Shown here one piece after another: positions 1 to 8,044 of a stretch of DNA of 47,981 nucleotides (positions are counted from its first letter, which is position 1; each line of letters opens with the position of its first letter). Location: positions 1-47,981 of the forward strand of contig JBBQSU010000008.1 in assembly GCA_038234815.1 (NCBI GenBank), in the 5' to 3' direction. Origin of the DNA: JBBQSU01 sp038234815 (GTDB taxonomy: Bacteria > Planctomycetota > Phycisphaerae > Tepidisphaerales > Tepidisphaeraceae). Made by a program: the position numbers and the translations under genes. The notes under the pieces were generated by a model that worked only from the letters and a program-made list of their open reading frames with translations, was not told where the DNA came from and did not search any database.

Positions 1-43
1 GATACGTGTCCGACGAACCACTACGCGGAGATCGGAGTCTGAA

Positions 44-313
44 ATGGGATGCTGCGGAACAATCATCGGCGGCGTGATCGGTGTCACCAAGGCGGTGATG
101 CGGATCGAGCGTCCCGACGACGCGATCATCGAGTCCCGCCGCGTGCATTGCCGGGCCTGCGAACACGCGAATAAATGCCCGCACGCGCCGAGCAAGGTGT
201 GCGTCTGCCGAAAGTGCAACTGCCTCATCAAGGCCAAGACGGCCGTGGCGGGCGAGTCCTGCCCGGCCGGACGCTGGCCGAGGACGACCAAAGAAATGGA
301 GACGACATCGTGA
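44..313 (+). CDS. Small cysteine-rich protein, prophage-like
   Basis: 89 residues. The middle carries a dense Cys pattern: HCRAC, then NKCPH, then VCVCRKCNC, then GESCPAGRW, so about nine cysteines that could bind zinc. The N-terminus (GCCGTIIGGVIGV) is short and hydrophobic. Small proteins ending in a KAKT..AGESCPAGRW-like tail occur next to phage-type genes in planctomycete genomes; that association is from memory of the family and no function is known to me. The stop codon overlaps the GTG start of the next gene (GTGA), which indicates translational coupling. I infer a remnant of a prophage or gene-transfer-like module rather than a metabolic gene. Confidence 0.6.
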   Translation: MGCCGTIIGGVIGVTKAVMRIERPDDAIIESRRVHCRACEHANKCPHAPSKVCVCRKCNCLIKAKTAVAGESCPAGRWPRTTKEMETTS

Positions 314-1653
314 CCCCAACTCTCGACCAACTCGCCGATGCCGTTAGCGGACTCTACGCCGCCGCGGGCAGGCCCGTGCCTTGGCTGAGCGTGCCGCCGG
401 TGCCCGCGCCTGTTCCCGTGCCCGTCGCAAATTTTGACGTGCCGATGCAGGCTACAATGGCTCCCGGAGTGGTGTTCGTTCATGATTCCAGTCGCCCGAC
501 GTGGACCGGCGGGGGCACTGTCCAGCGGGGCCGGACGATGGCGTTTCTTGTGCCCGACGAAAAGTCGTTCGTGATTTCAAATGGCTCAACGAGCAAGACG
601 ATTTCGCTGGCCAAAGACACGCGGCAAGTGGTGACGATTTCCAAGGCCTCAGACTGGGAAGGCAAGACCTTCGGCGACGACACCAGGATCGTCTTCGCCG
701 CGAACGTGACGATCAAAACCAACGCGACGCTCGACGGCCGGAACATCATCGTCGACGGCAAGCAATTTGTGGTGTCCATTCTCGCCCGGGCCGACCGGGT
801 GAGCCTGTTCGATTCCACGCCGGGGTGCAAAAATACCATCATCCGGGACCTGGCGGTCGTGGGCGTCGACTCCGCCGGACACAAGGCGACTGACACGGTG
901 ATTTTCGGCTACGTGCGCGGCGAATTGCCCGCAATCGTCAACTGCTCTGTCGGCAACACGGCAGAAGGATTCTCCTTCGCCTACAGCGGGGACGGACAGT
1001 ATTTTGCAAACAATACCGACACGGGAACAATCAATCGTCAATTCCTCTACGCCGGCTGGGACGGCCCGACCGATCCAGCGATCTCCTGGGCGGTCTACAC
1101 GGGCAACACCAGCACCCACGCTTCGCTCACCGAAAACAACTACCGGATTTCCGGGCGCGGGATCAACCACCTGGGTTTCTACGCAAACGTCTGCAAAAAC
1201 AAGGGAAAATCATCGTTCACTCTGCGAACGGTGAAAGAGGCCGACGTCATCGGTTGCAAGTTCGCGGGCGCCCCAGCGGGCATCGGGCCGCAGACGGTCA
1301 ATGATCGAGCCCAAGACGTGTACGTCGCCGAGTGCAAATTTGACATGGCCCATTACGAGATCGGACCCGGCGTGGTCGGTCCCGTGCTCGTTGAAAACAA
1401 CTCGTGGACGATGACCGATACCCCGCCGATCCACCTGACCGACAACGGCGGGACCAAGCTGCCGGGACTAAATTTAGTCGGGGCTATTACTGTCACTAAC
1501 AATACGGCGACGATGACGGTCGCGGGCAAGCCGTTCGTTCGTAAAATCTACGCCCCAACCAAGCCGGGCGAGAAGCCGATCGAAGAATTCGTGCATTGCA
1601 CGATCAGCGCTAGTGGCAACAAGATCAGCGGGAAAGATGCGGGTGTGGCATAA
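310..1653 (+). CDS. Right-handed beta-helix repeat protein, possible phage tail/surface protein
   Basis: 447 residues from the GTG at 310. This start is preferred to the in-frame ATG at 175 because GGAG at 298-301 sits 8 bases upstream and the GTG overlaps the previous stop (GTGA); an earlier start would run through the Cys-rich gene. The N-terminus is a short helical segment followed by a Pro/Val-rich linker (PVPAPVPVPVANF). The rest shows irregular short beta repeats with Asn/Thr ladders (NNTDTG, NNYRISG, NNSWTM, NNTATMTV), typical of parallel beta-helix folds in phage tail spikes and polysaccharide-modifying proteins. No catalytic motif was recognised. The context suggests phage or phage-derived origin. 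Confidence 0.6.
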   Translation: MTPTLDQLADAVSGLYAAAGRPVPWLSVPPVPAPVPVPVANFDVPMQATMAPGVVFVHDSSRPTWTGGGTVQRGRTMAFLVPDEKSFVISNGSTSKTISLAKDTRQVVTISKASDWEGKTFGDDTRIVFAANVTIKTNATLDGRNIIVDGKQFVVSILARADRVSLFDSTPGCKNTIIRDLAVVGVDSAGHKATDTVIFGYVRGELPAIVNCSVGNTAEGFSFAYSGDGQYFANNTDTGTINRQFLYAGWDGPTDPAISWAVYTGNTSTHASLTENNYRISGRGINHLGFYANVCKNKGKSSFTLRTVKEADVIGCKFAGAPAGIGPQTVNDRAQDVYVAECKFDMAHYEIGPGVVGPVLVENNSWTMTDTPPIHLTDNGGTKLPGLNLVGAITVTNNTATMTVAGKPFVRKIYAPTKPGEKPIEEFVHCTISASGNKISGKDAGVA

Positions 1654-1825
1654 TCCTTGGCGGCACAACCTTGCCGACCGCCTGCACGCGCGATGCGCGG
1701 CGAACAACCCCTGCGCCAGCGCGGGCGCTGTTGTCACCCGGCCGAGTTGCCTGGAGTGCGTCGAGAAGCACCTGGGTATGGCGCGGGTCCTGAATGGGGC
1801 CAGGTATTCCAGGGCGAACGGATGA
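1637..1825 (+). pseudogene. Small CxxC protein, 3' end lost at an IS21-family insertion
   Basis: An ATG at 1637 overlaps the end of the beta-helix gene by 17 bases. The product begins MRVWHNPWRHNLADRLHARC and contains SCLECVEKHLGMARVL, a CxxC-VEKHLG motif I associate with short phage-region proteins of unknown function. Directly after this motif, near 1788, the DNA becomes the 3' part of an IS21 istB gene read in another frame, so the last dozen codons up to the stop at 1825 are not native. I read this as a gene truncated by an insertion followed by deletion of most of the element. Confidence 0.45.
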
Positions 1826-1950
1826 CCGCGGCGTTGCTGGACCGCTTCACGCACCGCTGCCACATCTTTGAGATGAACGGTGAAAGCTATCGATTCCGCG
1901 AATCCAGCAAACAGGCAAAGGAGAAGAAAGCGACGAAGGAAACCAAGTAA
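1788..1950 (+). pseudogene. istB: istB remnant (IS21-family transposition ATPase, C-terminal end)
   Basis: From about 1788 the frame ending at 1950 reads EWGQVFQGERMTAALLDRFT followed by HRCHIFEMNGESYRFRESSK and a Lys-rich tail. This is the characteristic C-terminus of IstB, the AAA+ helper ATPase of IS21-family elements. Only about 50 of roughly 250 residues survive: the Walker motifs and all of istA are missing. It cannot act alone. The upstream codons in this frame (from 1657) are low-complexity and belong to the disrupted host gene. Confidence 0.8.
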
Positions 1951-2062
1951 CTGACGCGAGCGAGGAAGCTTTGATGCCTTGATGAAGGCAATCGGGTATC
2001 CTCTTGGCAACTCGGGTGGACCAGTTTTTCCCGCCGGTCTGGACCTACTTCACTCGCCTACT
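1788..2062 (+). mobile_element. IS21-family insertion sequence remnant (right end)
   Basis: The istB tail is followed by about 100 noncoding bases ending in a repeated TGGACC motif (2017-2022 and 2040-2045, 23 bp apart) within a stretch resembling the multiple terminal repeats of IS21-family ends. The left end, istA and most of istB are absent, so the element is dead. The exact right border is uncertain. No target duplication could be identified because the left end is missing. Confidence 0.6.
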
Positions 2063-2298
2063 GCCACGGAGCTTCGACTTCTTCAAACATGCGCATGTTG
2101 AGACTGGTCGGCTGTGCATCCATGCAAGACCTCGGCGACAAAAACAAAATGAATCAAACGCGAGGCCTACGCGAACAAACCGGGTATGTAGCATGGCCAA
2201 AGCAAAAGCGCAAATGTGCAGTGCGCCGTTATTTTGCGGGCGTCCAAATGATTTGGCCCTGGGCACAGGGCACGCGCGGGATGCTGAAAAACGGTAAG

Positions 2299-2584
2299 GC
2301 ACATCCCGTCAGTGCAATAACGAAGAATGGGCCGCATCTGCGGCGTCGCGATACCCGCTGAACACACCGTCGGCCGCGGCGATCACGCCCATTTATCCGT
2401 CTTCTTCTGCCAACTGAACCCAAGAGAACTGGCCGTGCTCCGCGCCGATCTGACCTCAGTCCTCGCCAACACGGAAGACCAGGTGCTGCTGGTAGACCTG
2501 GGGCCGGCGCACAATCCACTCGGTGGCGGCATCGAATGTTTAGGAAAGCCATTTTCAGTTGCCGTCCGTGCATTGGTGGTGTGA
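2299..2584 (+). pseudogene. cas2: Frameshifted cas2 remnant
   Basis: The frame ending at 2584 contains GRGDHAHLSVFFCQLNPREL, then DQVLLVDLGP, then LGKPFS...ALVV. This matches the C-terminal two thirds of CRISPR-associated Cas2, a small ferredoxin-fold protein that works with Cas1 in spacer acquisition. The expected first strand and helix seem to lie in a different frame just upstream (VSAITKNGPHLRR, ending in a stop at 2359-2361), so a frameshift falls around 2358-2369. No cas1 or effector gene is visible. A two-repeat CRISPR relic follows 231 bases downstream, which supports the assignment. Between the IS end and 2299 I see no gene. Confidence 0.75.
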
Positions 2585-2815
2585 TTTCAGGTGAACGATA
2601 TGATCGTCGAAGTAACTATCGGCAGGATTCAAGCCAAATCGGCCGGCGCGAGGTTCCGTGGTAAGCATTTCGCGGACACCTCGCGGGTTCTTTGGCAATC
2701 AAATAGTTGTGACAATATTGTTGGGTATTCGACGAGGTTGTCACAGTCGATTTCGTCGAACCCCGCGCAAACGCCATGGCAACGCCCTGGCGGGACGTTC
2801 GTTAGCTAGCAAGTC
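2585..2815 (+). other. Probable CRISPR leader remnant
   Basis: This 231-base gap separates the cas2 remnant from the first repeat. It has an A/T-richer segment around 2700-2740 (TTTGGCAATCAAATAGTTG and following), which is where a leader promoter would be expected. No ORF with recognisable homology is present. Assignment rests on position only. Confidence 0.3.
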
Positions 2816-2922
2816 ATTTCCGCGTTCACCCGAACGCGGCCCCATTGAAGCAAGGTCATGACGCTGCCGTGGAACCTGATTGCGGCATTTCCGCGTTCAC
2901 CCGAACGCGGCCCAATTGAAGC
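2816..2922 (+). CRISPR. Minimal CRISPR relic: two 36-nt repeats, one 35-nt spacer
   Basis: Two 36-base units at 2816-2851 and 2887-2922 differ at one position only (C versus A at repeat position 28). Each contains a perfect 8-bp hairpin, CCGCGTTC-ACCC-GAACGCGG, and ends in ATTGAAGC, the type of 3' end common in 36-nt repeats. The intervening spacer is 35 bases (2852-2886). Repeat and spacer sizes are typical of class 1 systems. Together with the decayed cas2 this looks like the residue of a lost system. Downstream, 2923-3099 contains nothing I can identify. Confidence 0.8.
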
Positions 2923-3099
2923 ACACGATCCGGTGTTAAACGTTCAGAAGGTAACACGACTCGAAAATTCTATAAGTGCGGGTTTGAGCTTCAGAATTGT
3001 GTCGGCATCCATGCCGGTGGCCTCCTTCCCGGCCATTTAGCCCAGAAGCATCCTCGGTCAAACGGACGCGACGGCTTGAGCTTTCGTAGCATTTTAGTA

Positions 3100-5256
3100 C
3101 TACGCACCTCCAGATAGCGGGTCGGATAGTCTCCCGTTGGCCAGAACGCGCACGCTCATGCCAGGCAGATGCTGCTCGCCGGTCTCGACCCACTCGGTCG
3201 TTACGGGATCCTTGTATCGGATGCTCGTCAACAACGGCGAGGAAAACAGGTTGTGGGCAAATACCATGCTGCGCCGGCCGTCGGTGCGGATCGTGAGCCA
3301 GACGTTCTGGTTCGAAGATTCGACATTCCGTTCCCAACCAAGCTCGGCCAAAGCATTGCGAAGCATCGATTCGTGATCTCGACTGGCGTAATCCCAGAGA
3401 ATTCCAAGCACGCTGACCACCCCCCCGCCGGGTAGGGTTCGTCGCCAGCCGACCTCCGATGCCTCACCACGAACCTGGCGAGCGGTCACCGTAGCGTCGG
3501 CCGGCCGTCGGGTGAAAGACCAGTGTGCCTTGGTGGTGTAGACGTTCCCGGTTCCGGAGATATCAAAGCGATGGAGACGGGCGGTGTCAGGTAACTGAAT
3601 ACAGGGACCGATGGCATCGGCCAGCAACGTGCAGGCGTTCAACTGTTCATCAAGCCTTGGCACAACGCCCACGAGGAGGAGTCTACCACCAGCGCTAAGG
3701 TAATCGACGAGGTTCTGCTGTAAGCGACGCGACATTGAATCCCAACTCGCCAACACTAACGGTTTGGCGGTGGGCAGGAGCGGCTGACGAAGGTCGACGA
3801 AAGCCGGCGAAATCCCTGCCGCGAATGCGGTCAGGAGCAGGCCGCTTCGAACAAAGTCCCACGTCTGCGTCGCGTTAGAAAGCAGGCCGGCGGAGTCGCC
3901 GGCGTAGCGCTGGGCGCGGGTGATTTCGAAGTCAAAGCCGACAAGGCAATCGGAGACCGCGTCGGCTGATGCCAGCCATTCGTTCTGCTTAAGGAAGCGG
4001 GCCAAGTTCTGCTGTACGCCGTAGACTGGGCGGATATCGCCGAAAGGACCAATGGCAGCGCCGTAGTCGTAGAGATCGCCGGTGGTTCCAGAGTCGGGCG
4101 GGTTCACCCCACCGCAGAAGATGTAGTAGTTGAAGCCCTTTACGCCTAGACCCACGTGCATGAGGTAGCAGCAGGCGGCGTCGTGGGCGAAGAACGGCGG
4201 GAAGTCGGACAGGCTTCCGCCGGGCATTTCAAACACCGACGGGGGCATTCCCAGGATGCGGAGCATCTCCAGCGAAGCAAAGCAGTTGGCGCCATACTGC
4301 GGCGTCGGATTGTTCTGGGCCCAACTCGGGGCCAGCGTGTAGTAGTGATCGGAGCCGAGAACGAAATCCTTGCCAAGACTTTCGATGGTTTCCAGAAAAT
4401 AGGCGTCCATCTTCGGTGAGCCGGCGTTATGAACGACCGGGACGTCGATCTCCTGCTGGCGCATCCACCCAACCAGCGTCCGCGCGTACTCGGCAACCTG
4501 CTTGAAGTAGCAGTCTTGATAGTCCTTGACCAATCGGCGCCCTTCCGGTTTGCCATCGGTGTCGCGCTTGGGAAGGATTTCTGACCACCCACCGACGCTC
4601 ATGCCATAGGCGACAGCCGCCTGCTGCGGCGTGTGGTATCGCTGTTTGAGAAAGTCAGGCCATCGCCCGTTTTCCTGACCAATCCCAAAGGTTTCTCGGT
4701 TGTGGTCCAGATCGCCAAACCAATCGTGAATACCCATTAATTCATTATCAAACTGAACGGCCGCCACCGCCCCGCCACGAGTGACCTGATGGGGAACGAT
4801 CTTTGGCAGCACCGCGTTGAACCACCGCCTGGCCTTTTCGATGAACAGCGGGTGCATATAGGAGATCGAACTGTAGCGGATATCGGCACCATCCACGCGT
4901 TTGGCCCGAAGCTGCGGATAATTCTCGCAGAGCCAGACGGGCAGGCCATCGCAGACCATTTCCGAGTACTGATATGGCCCTGGCCGCGCAATGATCCACA
5001 GGCCAATCTCGTTGCAGAGTTCAAAGAAGGGTTCCGGATCGAACTGACCCTTGAAGTTGAAAGCACCTTCCTGGGGCTCGTGGATCAGCCATGGCAAATA
5101 CGTGGCGACGCAGTTTCCTCCGGCATCCTTGAGCTTCTGGAGACGGTCGCGCCACGCGTCGCGCGGAGCGCGGAAGTAATGAATTTCGCCGCTGATGAGG
5201 AAAACCCGACGCCCGCCGGAGAGGTAGCTCACAGGATCAAAACGCAATGGTTGCAT
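3100..5256 (-). CDS. GH35-family beta-galactosidase-like enzyme
   Basis: 718 residues from the ATG at 5256; GAGGAG lies just upstream, and the longer in-frame ORF to 5550 adds only unlikely sequence. The N-terminal barrel carries GH35 hallmarks: LISGEIHYFRAPRDAWRDRL (residues 20-39), ARPGPYQYSE (90-99) and AAVQFDNEL, where Glu172 is the likely acid/base (QIENEY in many relatives). FEMPGG further on may carry the nucleophile. No signal peptide is evident, so it probably acts on imported oligosaccharides by removing terminal beta-galactosyl residues. The C-terminal region is beta-rich. A copy of the 29-bp direct-repeat element lies 69 bases upstream of the start, with a -10-like hexamer between. 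Confidence 0.85.
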   Translation of the reverse strand: MQPLRFDPVSYLSGGRRVFLISGEIHYFRAPRDAWRDRLQKLKDAGGNCVATYLPWLIHEPQEGAFNFKGQFDPEPFFELCNEIGLWIIARPGPYQYSEMVCDGLPVWLCENYPQLRAKRVDGADIRYSSISYMHPLFIEKARRWFNAVLPKIVPHQVTRGGAVAAVQFDNELMGIHDWFGDLDHNRETFGIGQENGRWPDFLKQRYHTPQQAAVAYGMSVGGWSEILPKRDTDGKPEGRRLVKDYQDCYFKQVAEYARTLVGWMRQQEIDVPVVHNAGSPKMDAYFLETIESLGKDFVLGSDHYYTLAPSWAQNNPTPQYGANCFASLEMLRILGMPPSVFEMPGGSLSDFPPFFAHDAACCYLMHVGLGVKGFNYYIFCGGVNPPDSGTTGDLYDYGAAIGPFGDIRPVYGVQQNLARFLKQNEWLASADAVSDCLVGFDFEITRAQRYAGDSAGLLSNATQTWDFVRSGLLLTAFAAGISPAFVDLRQPLLPTAKPLVLASWDSMSRRLQQNLVDYLSAGGRLLLVGVVPRLDEQLNACTLLADAIGPCIQLPDTARLHRFDISGTGNVYTTKAHWSFTRRPADATVTARQVRGEASEVGWRRTLPGGGVVSVLGILWDYASRDHESMLRNALAELGWERNVESSNQNVWLTIRTDGRRSMVFAHNLFSSPLLTSIRYKDPVTTEWVETGEQHLPGMSVRVLANGRLSDPLSGGA

Positions 5257-5290
5257 ACGCTCCTCAGTCGCCGTTCCAGACTCCAGGATA

Positions 5291-5354
5291 AGTCTACTCC
5301 ATTCCAGGGAGCGGGACAGGAGGGTTTGCGCAAAAGCTTTCTCGAAATGCGACA
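5291..5354 (-). promoter_or_regulatory. Direct-repeat operator and promoter of the GH35 gene (copy G)
   Basis: Half-sites TTGCGCAA (5326-5333) and ATGCGACA (5347-5354) are exactly 21 bp apart on the plus strand and flank a CTTTCTCGA core. Reading toward the gene on the minus strand, the hexamer TAGACT (5296-5291) starts 29 bases after the proximal half-site. This is the same layout as at 19438-19501, 20872-20935 and 46289-46352. Function as an activator site is inferred. Confidence 0.6.
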
Positions 5355-5404
5355 GGCGACGTCGGCAGGTGTAATGTAGTGTAAGCTGTTCACCGTAAGC
5401 CGAG

Positions 5405-5433
5405 TGGCGGTGGTGTTTTCTCGTCTTGCGACA
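5405..5433. promoter_or_regulatory. Weak second copy of the direct-repeat element (copy H)
   Basis: TGGCGGTG (5405-5412) and TTGCGACA (5426-5433) are 21 bp apart with TTTTCTCG between them. It shares about 19 of 29 positions with copy G, 50 bases away. It could serve either the GH35 gene or the divergent reductase gene, or be fortuitous. Confidence 0.3.
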
Positions 5434-5512
5434 GATGAGGCACCGGCTTCCGCGGGCAAAGGAAAAGAGTAGGCAGTGGCCGGTACGGAATACGGCGGAA
5501 TAGAGGATTGCA

Positions 5513-6490
5513 ATGAAATACCGACCCTTCGGCAAGCTGGGCTGGAACATCTCCGAAATCTCCTTTGGCGGCTGGGCGTTGGGAGGCGGAATGTGGGGAA
5601 ATCAGAGCGATGCCGACTCCATCGCCGCCCTCAAGCGAGCCGTCGAACTCGGCGTGAATCTCATCGACACCGCCGCCGGTTATGGCAACGGTCGCAGCGA
5701 GAAGGTCATCGCCCAAGCCCTCACCGGTGTGCGTGACAAAGTCTACATCGTCACCAAAACCCCGCCCGCTGCCGGTCATTGGCCGCCGCTTCCGTCGGAG
5801 ACGGTGGACGATTGTTATCCCGAATCGCACTTGCGCCGTAATCTGGAAGACCGCCTGCGTAATCTCAATACCGATTGCATCGATGTCCTGCTGCTGCACA
5901 TCTGGTCGCGCTCGTGGAACCGCGATCCCAAACCGCTGCGCGTGCTGGAACAGTTCAAACAGGAAGGCAAGATCCGCGCCTTCGGCCTCTCCACGCCCGA
6001 CCACGATCAGGATCAACTCAACTCCCTGTTGCCCGGCGGGAAACTCGACGTCATCCAACTCGTCTACAATCTCTTCGAACAACAACCCGCTGCCGAAGTG
6101 TTGCCGTTGGCGTTGGAAAACGGTGTCGCCACCATGGGCCGGCTTGTGTTTGATGAAGGTTCACTTACCGGTAAACTCACCAGCGAGAGTAAGTTCCCAG
6201 AAGGAGATTTTCGCTCAGGCTACTTTGGTGGTGATCGGTTGCCTCGAACTGTTGCCCGAGTTGAAAGTGTCAAAGCCGATCTCGCTGGCACGGCTTATAC
6301 CATGCCACAAGCCGCCATTCGATTCGCCTTGGCGAACCCAGGGCTATGCACCGTGATTCCCGGCATGCGAAATGTCACGCAGGTTGAAGCCAATGTCGCG
6401 GCTTCCGACAAGCCGGAGATGTCGAAAGAACTGTTGGAGAAGCTATACAAGCACATCTGGCATCGCGGCAACTGGCACGCGGGAAAGTGA
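5513..6490 (+). CDS. Aldo/keto reductase
   Basis: 325 residues. The aldo/keto reductase tetrad is complete: Asp52 and Tyr57 in IDTAAGYGNGRSE, Lys82 in VYIVTKTPP and His129 in VLLLHIW. The C-terminal part retains the NADP-binding style segment (QAAIRFALANPG, VIPGMRN). It likely oxidises or reduces a sugar released by the neighbouring hydrolases; the exact substrate cannot be read from sequence, although relatives include sugar dehydrogenases. GAGG sits about 6 bases before the ATG. It is divergent from the GH35 gene, with 256 bases between them. Confidence 0.85.
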   Translation: MKYRPFGKLGWNISEISFGGWALGGGMWGNQSDADSIAALKRAVELGVNLIDTAAGYGNGRSEKVIAQALTGVRDKVYIVTKTPPAAGHWPPLPSETVDDCYPESHLRRNLEDRLRNLNTDCIDVLLLHIWSRSWNRDPKPLRVLEQFKQEGKIRAFGLSTPDHDQDQLNSLLPGGKLDVIQLVYNLFEQQPAAEVLPLALENGVATMGRLVFDEGSLTGKLTSESKFPEGDFRSGYFGGDRLPRTVARVESVKADLAGTAYTMPQAAIRFALANPGLCTVIPGMRNVTQVEANVAASDKPEMSKELLEKLYKHIWHRGNWHAGK

Positions 6491-6668
6491 CGGGTGCTAA
6501 CTGGGCGTCAAGGCGTTCACCAGGGCGATAACGCAACGATCAAATCGATGAAAGCGACGGTAGCATCCGTGCATCGACTTGATGATCTTCGGCCTTCTTG
6601 AAGCCCTGCCAACTCGCATCACTCGTGCGGCAGGCATCGTCACCAATGTCCGAAAGGAAGAATTGAGA

Positions 6669-7964
6669 ATGGTACTCGCTCAGAATCCAATTGTTCCGGC
6701 GGGAATGTACATCGCCGATCCCGAGGGCCGTCAGTGGGCCGACGGCCGAATGTACGTCTATGGGTCGCGTGACATCAGCCCGGAATACTACTGCTCTAAT
6801 GTCTACCATGTACTCTCATCATCGGACCTGGTGCACTGGAACATAGATGAGAACTCCTTTACCTCGGCAGGCGCAAACGCCCAGTCACATTTGCGTGAGA
6901 AGAAACTCTATGCGCCCGACTGCATATGCAACAACGGGACGTATTATCTCTACTATTGCCTCTCCGGCGGCGAGGAGGATGAGGGAGTGGCAACCAGCCG
7001 TTCCCCATACGGCCCTTTCACCAATGGCCATGCCATCAAGGGGATCCACGGTATCGATCCGGCAGTGTTCGTCGATGATGACGGGCAGGCATATCTCTAT
7101 TGGGGGCAGTTCAACGCCAAGGCGGCGAGACTCACGCCAACTTTGCTGGAGATCGATCCAGCGACGATCCGAGAAGGTGTTGTGACTGAGAAAGAACACT
7201 TCTTCCACGAAGGTAGTTCAGTCCGCAAGCACAACGGCATCTACTACTTCGTATACGCGCACATCGGACGGCGTGGCCGCCCCACCTGCCTCGGGTACGC
7301 CACCAGCAGCTCACCACTCGGCCCCTTCAAGTATCGGGGGGTGATCGTGGATAACTACGGGTGCGATCCGGAGGTTTGGAACAACCACGGATGCATAACA
7401 GAGTTCAACGGCAGATGGTACGTCCTCTACCATCGCTCGACACACGCTTCAAACACCATGCGAAAAGCCTGCATCGAACCGATTCAGTTCGGCGCGGACG
7501 GGACGATTCCCGAGGTGGAGATGACGAGCCAGGGCGCCGGCGGGCCTCTCAATGCCTTTACCCGGATCGAAGCCGAGGCCGCATGTGGCCTGACAGGCAA
7601 GGTCCGGATCGCGGCCTTCGATATGAACAAGGAATGCCTTGCCAATATCCACGCTGGCGACACCGCCGTCTATCGATACATCGACTTCGGAACTGGCGCA
7701 GTCGCGTTCTCAGCCAAGGTCATGGGCGCATCTGCCGGCGGTAACATCGAGATTCGCCTCGACTCACCCACAGGGGCGCTTGTTGGAACCTGTCCCATCC
7801 CACCGACAACTGACGCGCAACCGTGCGTGATTCACAACTGCCCGGTCAGCAACGCAAGCGGTGTGCACGCGGTCTACATGGCTTTCACGGGTGCAGAGGG
7901 CAGACTGTTCTATTTGGACTGGTTTACATTCGCTGCTAATCGCCGGTTCACGATTCGCGATTGA
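6669..7964 (+). CDS. GH43-family glycosidase with C-terminal CBM6-like domain
   Basis: 431 residues from the ATG at 6669, chosen because AAGGAAGAA precedes it; an in-frame ATG at 6579 lacks a ribosome site. The five-bladed propeller residues are present: Asp17 in IADPEG (base), Asp130 in GIDPAVFVDDDG (pKa modulator) and Glu181 in FFHEGSSVRK (acid). Family members are beta-xylosidases, arabinofuranosidases or galactanases. From about residue 300 a CBM6-like beta-sandwich follows (FTRIEAEAA, VYRYIDFGTG, IEIRLDSPTG, YLDWFTF). No signal peptide is apparent, which is unusual with a CBM. Confidence 0.85.
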   Translation: MVLAQNPIVPAGMYIADPEGRQWADGRMYVYGSRDISPEYYCSNVYHVLSSSDLVHWNIDENSFTSAGANAQSHLREKKLYAPDCICNNGTYYLYYCLSGGEEDEGVATSRSPYGPFTNGHAIKGIHGIDPAVFVDDDGQAYLYWGQFNAKAARLTPTLLEIDPATIREGVVTEKEHFFHEGSSVRKHNGIYYFVYAHIGRRGRPTCLGYATSSSPLGPFKYRGVIVDNYGCDPEVWNNHGCITEFNGRWYVLYHRSTHASNTMRKACIEPIQFGADGTIPEVEMTSQGAGGPLNAFTRIEAEAACGLTGKVRIAAFDMNKECLANIHAGDTAVYRYIDFGTGAVAFSAKVMGASAGGNIEIRLDSPTGALVGTCPIPPTTDAQPCVIHNCPVSNASGVHAVYMAFTGAEGRLFYLDWFTFAANRRFTIRD

Positions 7965-7990
7965 TTTCCAGTGCAACCAATCTTTCACCG

Positions 7991-8036
7991 GCAACGATTT
8001 CTGAAACACAGGTGTTCAATTGAAAGCCGTCGTTGC
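7991..8036. other. Inverted repeat between convergent genes
   Basis: GCAACGA (7991-7997) pairs with TCGTTGC (8030-8036); the loop contains a smaller AACAC/GTGTT hairpin. It lies in the 80-base gap between the convergent GH43 and DUF4038 genes and might act as a bidirectional terminator, but it lacks a T-run on either side. Confidence 0.3.
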
Positions 8037-8044
8037 GAGCCACA

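Noticed and set aside
2004..2298. Overlapping ORFs on both strands between the IS end and cas2
   Set aside because: They run through IS terminal repeats and show no recognisable domain; only the segment from about 2299 aligns with Cas2.
6636..6668. CAATGTCCGAAAGGA before the GH43 start resembles the motif core
   Set aside because: Neither half-site is present at 21-bp spacing and the match overlaps the ribosome-binding site, so it is probably chance.
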